Position numbers and translations under genes: made by a program
DNA from: Linnemannia schmuckeri
Lineage: Eukaryota; Mortierellomycota; Mortierellomycetes; Mortierellales; Mortierellaceae
Direction of reading: 5' to 3'
Assembly: GCA_029449235.1 (NCBI GenBank)
Contig: JANATG010000002.1
Coordinates: 2,728,001 to 2,792,000 of the forward strand
DNA length: 64,000 nt
The notes under the pieces: model-generated
What the model was told of the DNA's origin: nothing
Seen by the model: only the letters and a program-made list of their open reading frames with translations
Databases searched by the model: none
Shown here: one piece after another, positions 10,907 through 22,900 of the stretch
Layout of the letters: each line of letters begins with the position of its first letter
How positions within the stretch are numbered: the stretch's first letter is position 1

Positions 10907-13900
10907 CGAGCCAAGCAGGGACGGAATCATCCACACATGGGGCCCATGATCTAACAGCGCAAATGATTAAATCTGAGCAACAGCATAAACAGCATGCACA
11001 ATGAGAAAAGAAGAGACAGGCCCGCAAAAAAAGCACATAGATGCTTAATTGTTCTCCTTTCCTGGACTCTTTTTTCTTTTTTTTCTTTTTTTCTTTTGGG
11101 GCATGGGAGCGGAAAAAGAGAGAGAGAAGGATGCTTGCCCGTACTCGCCCATTTATACTTTGCCTACACTTTTGCTGTTTACATGAAGACATCCTCTCTC
11201 CTCAGATCCAAACATACAGTTGCGAATGACAAGGGATTATGTGTGGTTGAGGAATGCGAATGACAGTGATGGCAACGATATGCGAAAGCAACAATTGTTT
11301 TGAAGAAAGAGTATCATCAATAGTGTAAGAGGACGACTTGCGGATTGAAAGAAGGAAAGCACAGTGCAAACAAACAACAAAGAAAAAATCCCTCAAGAAA
11401 AAGAAGCTCAGAAAAAGGGGGCGATATGCACAACATAAAAAAAAATAGCTTAATTTTTTTTGGCCTATTTTTTTGTTGCGTTTCTCGGTAAAAAATCACA
11501 AAAGGGAACAGATGTGTATGGTGTATGATGTGGCAAGCCAGGGGGAGGAAGATCAAAGGGTAGTTTAGGGGGGAGTCAACCTGCAGAGCGACAAGCAGAA
11601 AAGTGCGGGGCATGCAAAGAGAGCTCGATAACCATTGGTCATCGCATAAGAAATGAAAAGGAAAGTGACATGGTGTTGTACTGTGTCTAGACCGCCCATG
11701 GTGAGTGATGACTCAGGTAGCAAGAAGAGAGGCCACCAAGGAGATGGAAAGGAGAGAATCAAAGGGAAGAAGAGGATGGCGTGTGCGTGCATAGGCTAAG
11801 GGATCTTCATTTGGGAGGATAGGCAGAGAAAGATGACAAATGGCTAACTTACATGATCCTAGCTACTGGTGATGTAGAGTGAGAGAGGAGAGGGAATGGA
11901 TGTAGGAGTGTAAGAGTGTGGGGACGGAGCGACGTGTGAGTGGGAGAGGGATGAGAGATAGTTCAGGATGACAAAGAACAAACGTAGGTGGCGACAAAGA
12001 GATGTATGTCGAATGGACGACTGAAGGGGTGTTGATGTGTAAGAGACTAAAGTATAGTCAAGGTTAAGAGAAGAAGAAAGAGAGGAAATTCAAATCTTGC
12101 TCACATCCCTTTTTAAATGTTTTTTTCTTCCTTTTATCCTAGCTCTTTCACAACAAACAATAGCAATGCCAACAACACATGAATCAAACAAAGGGCCGAG
12201 CGTATTCTGTCGTGGACCTCTACTTCTCCAGTCAAATTGAATATCGAGTAATTAAACGCCATTTATTATGTATAGGGCCGGATCACAAGAACAGATCGAT
12301 GCTCCATCCTCATCCTTTTGACTTCATTCTTTCTGGGGAAAACAGAGTCACTCCGTCTACCGACCATTGAAGCGCGAGTGAGTTTTAATCCCATTCCCTA
12401 CTTCCAACAGCCTCCTTTGTGTACCTTCTCTCACAATGCAATTTGCTCCTTTCTCTATCTCCTTGAATAATCCAAACTTGAAGTCATTCCCCCTTCTTGG
12501 CGTCGCTCTTATCCTTCCATCACCACAGCCCGACGAGTAACTAAAAATCGACAATAAGACGCCACTCACTGCTTGCAACACCGCCCCCTTTTGTTTTCCC
12601 CTTTGACCCTTCCTTCGACCTGTGTATCCTTCCACGAATCCCGTTTCTCAGATTGGCTCCACTGGAACTACACACTGGCTGTTGTCCCATTTGCCGCCGC
12701 CGACTCGTGAAAGTGACATGCAAGTACACAATGAAAACAAAAGCAGCGTCCCGTCCTCACTTTTTGACTTTCAAGACCCATCAAGCCAAATACAATTTTG
12801 GGCGAAGGGGAGGAGAAAAGAGTACCTTACACATCACCACGTCCCTTGTTCTGTTCTCCGCCATAAAAAATTGAACCCTGGAGGAAGTATGGACCGAAAA
12901 CGAAAAATAGAGAGCGTTTTTCGGTGATAAATTGCTTTTTTATTGAAACGGATCTGTGGAATATCATCCCTATGGGTTTGCATGCACATATGCCACGCAC
13001 CTCATGCTCGCTCAAAAGTGCTATATTTGCATCTTGTCTCTCCTCTACCCATGCCATCAAAGTGAAAACTGTGTGCCTTCATGCCTCACTGTCGCAGGCT
13101 CTCTTTCCTCTCTGCCTCATACTCACACCTCACACTCTTGGCCTCATTCCAAAGTAGGTATGGTTTGGATAGGGATGATTGCCATTGTTGCCAAGCGGCA
13201 AGTTCGATCGGTGCTCGCAGAAGTTTTTCATGGAAAATTATGAGTAGAAGGAACGAGCAAACAACAAACAAGGCGACCTTCCTAGCTTTCCAAACTGATG
13301 AACAAAGTAAGTCGAACATCAACATATTTGGGTCACATCTCACGAGTGTCGTACAGACTTCCATCTCTTTTTTTCTATGTCCATGTACACTTTTTCTCGT
13401 TGGTGGAATCTCGTTTTCCCTCCTCTTTCTTGTTCTTCCCTCTCCCTTAACTTTCATCGGTCGACTTGTTTGCTTGATAACGCAAAGACGTGAAAATGAG
13501 AGAGCATAACAGCCAAGGTGAGAAAAACGGACTAAAAAAATAAAAATGCGATAGTGGCCAAATGGAGTACAGGATTATTGGAGGACAGAGAGGACAGGGG
13601 GGATTCATGGAATACGAAGAAGGCTTCTATTTTTCCTTCTCACTTTACCCTCGTTCACTCAACGGAGCACTTTATTTGTCAGAAGAGGGGCAGTGGTTTT
13701 TAGTTGAATGCGGAGGAGCGGATGAGAGAGAGGGGTGTGAACCCTCACAGTAATCAAACCCGCCGCCCCATAATTTTTCTTTGCAGTGAGATAGTAGCGC
13801 GTGCCAATACAAAAAAATGATGCTCAAGACTCAAGAGTCAAGAGTCATGCGCAGAAACGTCAGAATCTTCCTTTTCACTCAAGCAAACCTCCAGGGTACC

Positions 13901-15948
13901 CCTTCCTTCTCTCTCCTACCCGCACACACATACCCTCTCGTTCGCATTGCTCTGTCTTATTTTGTTTTGTGTTTGCTATTTCGGTTGCGCTCACGCACGA
14001 GGAAATAGTTCATGAACAAGAAAGCTAACGCGAGCATGTACGGCTCTCTACCGAAAATGATAAAAGTAACAAATGAAAAATTGTGGCGTAAAAACTACGG
14101 CAGCTCTCCTCCCAAACATGACGTGGTATGTAAAATAAGAAAAATACTATGGCTGTGGCACCCGCAGCACTCTTGCTCTATTGTCACTTTCCATACAACG
14201 ATACTTTTAGACCTTCGCCTCACATTTTTGTCTTCTTTGCTCACTTGATAATGCTCTATTGTTTTCGCCCGCAGCTCCAACTTACAAAAGGAAATAATAA
14301 CCCACGCCCTCTACTTTTTTTCCTTTCTCCATTCTGCCTAGTCATTTGCGACCGGAGAAAACACCTGGGTGCCATAGTAACGCCTCCCTTCCAACGGCTT
14401 AACCCGAGAGTCAAGTCTCTGATTGAACCAACATGATAACAAAACTGCACAAAAGGAAGAAGGAAGAACAAAAGGAATGATTTAGTTAGGGGGTTGACTT
14501 GCAGCTGGCTGGACATCGACATTAATCCTTTTTCTACGAACAACGACGGCGTTGACCATTGTATCAAGAAAAATTCTCCGAGGAGTTTTTTTGGGTTGTA
14601 ATGCAAAAAAAGGCAAAGAGAGGATGAGTGCATGCTATGCTTTTTTATTTTCTTATATTTTTTCCTTTACTGATGGTACCCATGTGCAACTGTCAGTTCA
14701 AGAGCTGGTGGAGTAATGGACCTCTAATTTCATACACCACTTTCCTTATTATGTGCTCTTGGCGTTGTTTTCCTTTTTTGTTCTTTTCTTTGTTCTATTT
14801 CCACATAACCATCAACACAATATAGCCTGAGCATACTTATCGATACCTTATTTTCGCTCCCACCAGATCGATTGCCCATCGCCAAGCTACTTACTTGAAC
14901 ATCTTCATCAAACGCCTTCATAACGTCCACATACCCGCCCAGAAGGTACTCACAAGCACCACACAACGGTCACATCCTCCAAATTTGTGATTCGCAGGGA
15001 CAAAAAATGTTCCGCTTGACGCCCAAATCAAAAACAGTGGACGCCCACAACACAAGAGAGCCAACAAAAAGAAAGAAAGCTAGCTCACTCACCGGGATAA
15101 GGACCCGCTCACAACGAGCCCGTTCTTTCCCTGGTACACAAAGTACGGGATGAGAAAGAAAAGAGGACACACACACAAAAAAAGAGAGTTCGTAAAACCT
15201 TTGGAGCTTTGGTCCTTCCCATCTCTTTTTCCGATGCATATCTGCCTGCAACTGGATCAAAAAACGTGTTGAATGCAACAAAAGGTACCAGGAGATGAAG
15301 GTGGGTATTTTATAAGGAAATTGAGGGAATTTATTTTTATTCTTTTTTGGCACGGAACATAGGGGTGGAGGGAGCGATGATTGTTCCTGAACGTACTGAA
15401 TATTGATCATCTGTGTTTATTTTGGTCTCTGAATGACCCACCATTGGAAAATTAGAGAAATCCCCACCCTTCTTCCCCACCATACACGCCTGTCAAGGGA
15501 GAAGGAACAAAGTTTTCTACAATGAATCATTTTTTCTTCTTTTCGTTCTGCACAACTCTGGAATTCCTTCATTGATCCAACAAAAAAAATTCTGATGGAG
15601 GTGGTTTTACGAAACTCAAGTGAACGCATGGGGCATCTCGCATGGCACCACATTGTTTTTGTCGCGATTTTTTTTCTGTCTGATCAACTTTCTCGACATG
15701 AAGTCCGTAGAACTTATGATGGATCATTAGCGGAAGGCCTGGCCGACTGCTTTACAAAAAAATTGAAATAAAAACTAGAATGCTTGGGTTTATTGTGTTT
15801 TGTTGCTTGACCTTCCTCACGCCACAGGCCATGTGCTACTCCCTGACCTCAGATCCTTCAATTTCAGGCACCAAAGTGGAGTCGACGGCACCACGTTGGA
15901 TGGGTAGCTTCTGATTCATCGGACTCAGACCAGTTGCGCCCTCGAGCA

Positions 15949-18900
15949 TCATACCTTCAGCACAGAGTATCCTGAGATTGAGGCTCCATTGCAGCATGAT
16001 AACAATCCCTCCAGCATCGTTGTTCTGGCATCAATGGCAGGTTGCTGGTCGTCCGTAGAATAAGTCAACGCGTCGACATCTCTCCGCGTTAGCTTGATGG
16101 TCGTCGAAAGGACTCCTGACCGAGGATCAAAGAGTCGAACGTGACCGGTGCAAGAGCCGACTGCAGCTCGTTGCCCGGCACATGTAATGGCCACATTGCT
16201 AAGACCATTAGAGTATCCGTCCTCGACAGCAATTGTACGTTGCTTCTGGTAGAAATCATGAAGATCCCACAAGAGAACAATGTTGCTCCAGTCTGAAATG
16301 GCGAGCCTGCGACCGCAAGGTGAATAGACGATAACGACGAAGGTATTCCATCATAGAACATTGTGACCATACGGGGTAACTGCAATCTGATCACAGGCAA
16401 ATGAGGATACAATCATCTGAAATCTAGGCTCCTCTGGAAGGCTGGAAGTAATCGGCCCAGGTGTTCCTGTTACCGAATCCCACTGACGAATGGTACGCCC
16501 GCTAGCGGTGAGGATAGAGCACTCGTTGGGAGAGAATACCGCCTTCCGCAAGTTGCCGCCTTGATCTCCTTGGACCTCGACACTCGAAAAACTAGAGCCT
16601 ACGTCCCTAGGCCTACATTCCACAGTCGAACTTTGTCGTCCTCACCTCCCGATGCTAGTTGCAGGCCGTCTGGGGGAAACGCAGCGCTCCATACAGCGCT
16701 CGTATGACCAGTCAAAACGGAACAATGGCACCTGTCGATGAGTTCCACAGTCTCAGGGTCGCATCGTAGCTGGAGGAGGGGATCCATTGGCCGTCCGGAG
16801 AGAATGCCACTCCTGTAACAATGTTACTGCGACCAATCAAAGCTGGACCTGGCTCCTCCGAGACGGCATCCCAAAGCAGTAAAGCACCCGCGCCATGACT
16901 GGAAGCAAGCCATCGTCCATCCTTAGTATAGGCAAGCCTGCGAACGTCCTCCGCCGAAGGGCTCAGCACAAGACCCGGCTCTCCTGTCTCTGGGCTCCAA
17001 AACCGAATCGTCCCATCCCAACTGCCCGATACAAGCCACTGTCCATCCGGGAAAAACTTGGCGTTAATAACATCCTTTGAATGTTCCTCCAAGACAAGTA
17101 TATTCTCTCCAGTCTACGAGCTCCACAACCGCACTGTTTTGTCTACACTAGCCGACGCAAACTACTTGCCACAAGGTGAGAACACCACCGAGTGTAAAGC
17201 GACTGTATGACCTTTCAGGATCAACAACTTCTCACCACTGATGCAATCCCATAATCGTACCACAATCGTACCACAATGTCATGGCCAGCAAATACGACTT
17301 GTTGGCCATCAGGAGAAAATGCATTACCGCAAACTCCCCCAACGTCTCTGACCCTCTCAACTACTTTCCAAGTGGCGGCGTCGTAAATATCAAAACTGTC
17401 ATCCCAAAGTCCTGCTGCGAGCATCGTTCTATCAGGCGAGTAGGTGCAGAACAGCGCATTGTGGTCCATAGCGAGATACGGCAACTCTCCAAAACGAACG
17501 TCTCCCAGTTGTGCCCCGCTCAAATCTGCTCGCCATAACCAGACTCTCGACAGACCGGCGCCCGTCAAGTCGGCTCCTTGAAGCTGCGCATTGTCAAACT
17601 GGCCCTCTGAAAGATCTGGACCTGGAATCTTGATGCCCCGGAGATCTGCACTATGGAAAGACATGCCAGCTCTGATGAGAATGGTGATCGCGTTGGTCGC
17701 CGCGGTGGATGCGCCAACGTCGCTCTTGGCTTCCTCGAGAACATCTAGAAGTTGCTGTCGGAAGGATGAGCTCTGTGGCACTCGCTCAGCGAGGAACTGG
17801 ACGATCGAGTGCTTACTGACTATATTCACCTTTACTAGGCAGGTCATGAGGTCGGGAACCAGTTCCTATTCTTGATCGTCATCGCCGTTATCACCATCAG
17901 TGTCACAGTCCAAAGGATCGTAGTTGGTCCTCGTGTAAAAGTACTCCAGAAGAGATCAGTGAAGGAACCGAAAGTAGGCCCGGACCACATCGCCATACTG
18001 GAATCTCGCAGCAGTTGGACCTGACCATCAGGGGAGAAGAATAATGCCTTTCATGTATTGCGGTCGCGAAGGTGAGTGTGCTTGACGACGGCGTATTATT
18101 GTTTTCGAAGAGGATCAAACTGGAGAAACCCTTCTGGAACTTCATGCCTTGGCATGGAACGTTGTCCTCCACAAGCATCTCTAGTTCTGCTCGCTCATTG
18201 CCGCTTAAAGGACTGCTCTCCAGTCTCCTCCGGCTCACCTCGAGCCATCGCTTGACGAAACTATCATACCACTAAAATCGGGTGATCCGGATCTCTGAGA
18301 GGCCCTTTTTTTGGATCCGACCACTGTGGGAAGGATGTCCAGTGCCAAGGTCAGAAGAAAACGATTCGCGACCAGATCCATAAGGTATGGGATGTTTACC
18401 AGATTGTTCATGTACTCCTCCGCTGTCCATGAGGACCGGTCTTGAAGAAGATCGATGTTGGTAGCTCCTTTACATACTCTGTGATGTACTGCTGAATCTG
18501 GGCTTTGGAGAAAGCAATGGCCGCCTCCTGGAAGAGATCTGTCACAGTACGCTGGTAAAGATCGATTGGCTGAGACTGGAACCGGGAGGGGTAGTATTGT
18601 CTCAAGTACTGGCAACGGCAGTTGATGACAACCTTGACTTTCCACTGGCCTGGCTGGTTGAACTGGTTAGTGGTGTAGATACTGACCTTGAGCTGGCTTT
18701 CGTCGTACCCGTCGCAGATGAGAATGAACTCTGGGTGCAATTTCATCTCAAGGATCCGATCATCAGAAAAGCTGTGGTATTGCAGTTGTTTCTCAATCAA
18801 GTCATGCACAGGGTTGTCGATGGCGGGGAGGTTGACATAGAGAGGGATGGGTCCATGTCTCTCGTAGTCCTTCCACAAGGTGTGTTCTAGCTCGAGGTTG

Positions 18901-19278
18901 AAGCTCGATTTGCCCGCGCCAGAGTCTCCCAGCAAAAACAGCACTTATCGATGGCCAGCCAGGAACTCTAATGCCTTCTTCATGAGCGGAAACAGCGTGT
19001 CGTTGGCCGCGTTCAAGTTGGATTTCGCCTGAGGAGGGATGTAAACGCCCTTTCTGTGCTCCTCAAGCCGCCGACGTCTGAGCTTGTACAACTCATATTC
19101 CAGTTAAGGAACCTTCTGAACTTGGTAAGGGTGGCGAGGGCGTAGGCAGAGGAAGTCGGCTCCTCAGCAGGTAAGGAAGCTTGACGGCAACGGCTTGCTC
19201 ATGCTGGAACTCCTTAAGCAAGGCTTTAGCGCTCTCATGAACAGCCTCGGAGCCGAGTTGATTGATGATGTTCAGCAT
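15949..19278 (-). pseudogene. Broken NACHT-pentapeptide-WD40 (NLR-like) gene
   Basis: Read on the minus strand this is a decayed paralogue of the intact gene at 19992-23807, in the same domain order. An N-terminal remnant lies at 19278-19093 (helical, LGSEAVHESAKALLKEFQ). The NACHT core includes the P-loop GDSGAGKSS near 18920 and ICDGYDESQ near 18710. Pentapeptide repeats lie near 17640-17480 (LQGADLTGAGLSRVWL). WD40 repeats run from 17480 to about 15950. Breaks include a TAA at 18945-18947, where the intact copy has Gln just before the P-loop; a frameshift at about 18430-18460; a deletion around 18290; frame breaks near 17850-17900; and two in-frame TAG codons in the WD40 repeat at about 17110-17175. 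Further frame changes lie near 16800, 16600, 16400 and 16270. Motifs stay well preserved, so inactivation looks fairly recent. It carries an N-terminal segment that the intact neighbour lacks. Confidence 0.9.
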
Positions 19279-19991
19279 TCAAATCTTGATGCTCACATCC
19301 TGGCGCCCACTCTGCATCGTTCAGGCACAGCTTTCCTAGAAGAAGAAAACAAGATTTTGTTGGTTTTTTGTAGCATCATTAGAATCACACAAGCTTCAGT
19401 CCAGTCAACTGTCAATTACATGGGGCTGAGGCATTCCTATCGAACATCCGTTGGCCCGCAAAGTCCACTTCGTCGTTAAGGATTTCAGAGACAGTGACTG
19501 ACTAATGTTCCAGACCCCTTTCTTTTCCCACGTGGCAAGGTCGACAAAAGGAACGACGGTGAACGCTCCACTTTGCTCCTTGCTCCTTCTTCCTCATTCT
19601 CATCATCAACTCTTCTCTTTTTTCACATCGCCATTCTTTCTCTCGATCGACATTCATTCTGTCACGCACCCGACTGACTCAATTGTTCATCTCTGTCACC
19701 AAAGAAGTTCCAAAGTGCCTCTTTCTGGCCTCGTGGTAAGAACACACATTGATTGATAATATACTGTGCCTTTCAAACCACGACTAAAATGCAGTATTCT
19801 TTTTCAATCGCTCCAGGCCTCCTCTCACTGGGCCGTCTGCCACTTTCTCCCAGCAAACACAACTCCCGTTAACTCCACGAACTCTCAAAACGTGTCTAAG
19901 GTAAAACTAAAATCACAATTTAACTCTGCTCAATGAGAAAATACGTCGAAAGAGAGAACTCACATAACCATTGCTTGATGCAGGACCAATT
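19279..19991. promoter_or_regulatory. Region between the NLR pseudogene and the intact NLR gene, with probable leader introns
   Basis: This is the shared head-to-head upstream region. A CT-rich tract (about 19555-19660) probably marks the leader of the intact gene. Two candidate GT-AG leader introns are visible: a donor GTAAGA near 19736 with an acceptor CAG near 19815, and a donor GTAAAA near 19901 with an acceptor TGATGCAG ending at 19983. The middle leader exon places a TAA in frame with the downstream ATG, so the coding start is the Met at 19992 rather than an earlier one. Confidence 0.45.
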
Positions 19992-22900
19992 ATGTCGTCC
20001 AGCTCATCTTATGAACACTCACAATCTCAGTCTAGCGCAGCCTTTCCTCCTTCAAAAAACCATCGGGACCTGATCAACAACGGCAAGCGCATCCTATCTC
20101 AACTTGACCGCCCAGCAAAGTTTCGTCGCTCACTTTCTGCGACAACCAGTACGTCAATCGCACTGCAAAGAATACAACGTAACGCTCTTGACCGTTCCAA
20201 TTCGTTTTCAGGCGCGACTTCATGGAGTTCCCATTTATCAGCTCCCTACACCTTCCCAGAGATTCCTACAGTGGAGTACGCATTAAATACATTAAGAAAT
20301 CAGAGGCTCGAGGAATACAAGCAGGCCGTCTATATCCCACCATTGGCCAAACCCAACCTTCAGGCACCATACAACAAATTGTTCTCCTTAACAGACAAAG
20401 TCCAGGAGTTCTTAGCTGGCGATGATCAAGTGATGTTGATATTGGGCGACTCAGGAGCTGGCAAGTCGACATTTATTCGACATCTGGAATACGATCTCTG
20501 GAACGATTATGAGTTTGGCGGTCGCGTCCCCCTCTTCATCAATTTGCCTGCTCTCGAACGCCCCGAAAAAGATTTGATTGTCGAACAGCTCTGGGCTTAC
20601 AAATTCTCCGAGATGCAGATCCAGGAACTAGAGCAACGCCATCAACTCCTGTTAATATGTGATGGCTACGATGAGAGCCAACTTACGGTCAACCTCCACT
20701 CCACGAACTTCCTCAACCGAACTGGCCATTGGAAGGCCAAACTGCTTATTACATGTCGCACTCAATACCTAGGACCAGACTACCGCGATCACTTTGTACC
20801 AACGGCAGTGGACCAATACCATCGCGTCGCCAACAACCTCTTCCAAGAGGCCGTTATTGCCCCATTCTCCAAGAGTCAGATCGAGAGTTATGTCGATCAT
20901 TATGTCCCTCTCGAACCAAGAACGTGGGTCAAGGACGACTACATGGACAAGCTGACGACTATCCCCAACCTGATGGATCTGGTCAAGAACCCCTTTCTCT
21001 TAACGCTGGCATTGGAGTCTCTGCCCAAAGTTGTCCAAGGCACAACCAATCTTTCAAGTCTTCACATTACACGAGTGGAACTTTATGACACTTTTGTCGA
21101 GCACTGGATGGGCGTCAACAAGCGTCGCCTCCAGAACCAAAAGCTGAGTACCGATGACCAGAAGACATTCAACGAGTTGAAAGATGATGGGTTTGAACGG
21201 AATGGAATCGAGTTTCAGCAGGACTTAGCAGCGGCGATCTTTCGAGAACAGGACGGGAGGCCAGTGGTCGACTATTCCCATCGACGAGACAAAACCTCGT
21301 GGAAAGCCGTGTTTTTCCGTCCTGAACCCGATACCTCCCTTCTACGTGGCGCTAGTCTACTGAGTCGAGCAGGAAACCAATACCGCTTTGTCCACCAATC
21401 TGTCTTGGAGTACTTTTACTCTCGCACTGTCCGCGGACCAGTCTACGATGACGATGAATTTGCTCCGCAACTTCAACGCGACACAACTACCTCGCCGCCG
21501 ATTGGGGACCATCCACTGTCTCAGAGAGTCCTTATCACCGAACCTTCGATTGTGCAGTTCTTGGCTGAGCGCGTCACGTTGGACTCGGATTTCAAGCGAC
21601 ATCTCCTTGCCATCATCGAACAGTCCAAGACCGATGAGCAAGCAGCCCTAGCATCCGCCAACGCCATCACTATTCTGGTCAAGGCTGGCGTACAATTCAA
21701 TGGATCGGATTTACAGTGTATCAGGATTCCAGGAGCCGATTTGTCAGGTGGACAGTTTGATTCAGCCCAGCTACAGGGAGCTGATCTCACAGGCGTCAAC
21801 CTCAGCAGGAGTTGGATTCGTCAAGCAGATTTCGGCAATGCGCAGATGGAGGGAGTTCGGTTTGGAGAGCTATCGTATTTGAAGGAGGCAGAGCGTGTGA
21901 AGGCGTGCGTTCTTTCGCCCGATGGAAAGTCGCTGGCGACAGGATTGAAAAATGGCGACATCAACATCTACAACACTACAACCTGGAGACAGACTCGCGT
22001 TTCATGGGGTCATTCCCATGGAGTTGTCAGCCTCGCATACTCACCTGACGGTCATCAAATTCTTTCTGGCAGCAAGGACAGGACTTTGAGGTTTTGGGAC
22101 TTTAGCACGACAGATCGAGGTGGCCTGATTCGAGTGCTCCCAACTTCAGTAACATCTGCAGTATTCTCGCCCACTGGTCACCAGTTTGCTTTTGCTGATA
22201 CCGATCGATCGGTGAAACTCTGTGATGCTCAAACAGCAACCGTCCTTTACGTCCTGGGAGGTTATACCAGAGCTGTCACTGGTCTCGCTTACTCGCCGAA
22301 CGGGGAGCAAATTGCGTGCGGCAGCTATGATGGAACGATTCGGATATTCAACACACAGTCTGGATTGCTGACAAAGGACATGGAAAGTCGTTCTGAGGGA
22401 CTTCGTTGCATCGCTTATTCACCGGATGGTCGTCGCATCGTGTCAGGGTTCAGGAAGGGTATGCTGCAGCTTTGGGAGATGGCTTCTGGCAAGCAGGGAC
22501 CCATTTGGCGAGCACATGCTGACGACGTTTCATGCACAAGGTTTTCGCCAAACGATCAGTTATTCGCCTCATCCTGCATCGATGGTACGGTGAAACTATG
22601 GGATGCGCAAGCGAGGAGTCTCCTTTTTGTCTTTGTCGGCCATCATGGATGCGTCACGAGTTTGATGTTTACTCCAGACGGATCACAGCTTGTCTCAAGT
22701 AGTCGCGACAAGACCATACGGTTTTGGGAGGTTAGCACTGCTGGGTCAGGACTTGGCTTACATGGACCCTCTGATCCGGTCTCTGGCGTGGCATACTCTC
22801 CTTCTGGTCTATCGCTTGTCTCCTGCCGTCAAAACGGGGCTGTGCAGCAATACAACGCGATCTCGGGAGAGCTCGAGCAGGTCTTCTCCACCAGCTGTCT

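Larger units (their letters stand above)
6419..15948. other. 9.5-kb region with no supported gene
   Basis: I read both strands and found no conserved domain, no convincing spliced gene and no tRNA-like element. The plus strand alternates between purine-rich blocks (6570-6740, 7210-7370, 10410-10610) and pyrimidine-rich blocks (7960-8100, 12590-12680, 13360-13450). Homopolymer A runs sit at about 7585-7607, 9680-9704 and 10879-10906. The longest open frames (9047-9598 and 10139-10936, both minus) are rich in Phe, Ser, Cys and Leu, as expected from translating these tracts. The left kilobase must contain the LRR gene promoter. The rest could be regulatory DNA, a long non-coding transcript or old decayed elements. 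Confidence 0.5.

Noticed and set aside
10139..10936. 265-residue open frame on the minus strand in the gene-free region
   Set aside because: Phe/Ser/Cys-rich, includes a poly-Phe run from the A homopolymer; no domain or splice pattern.
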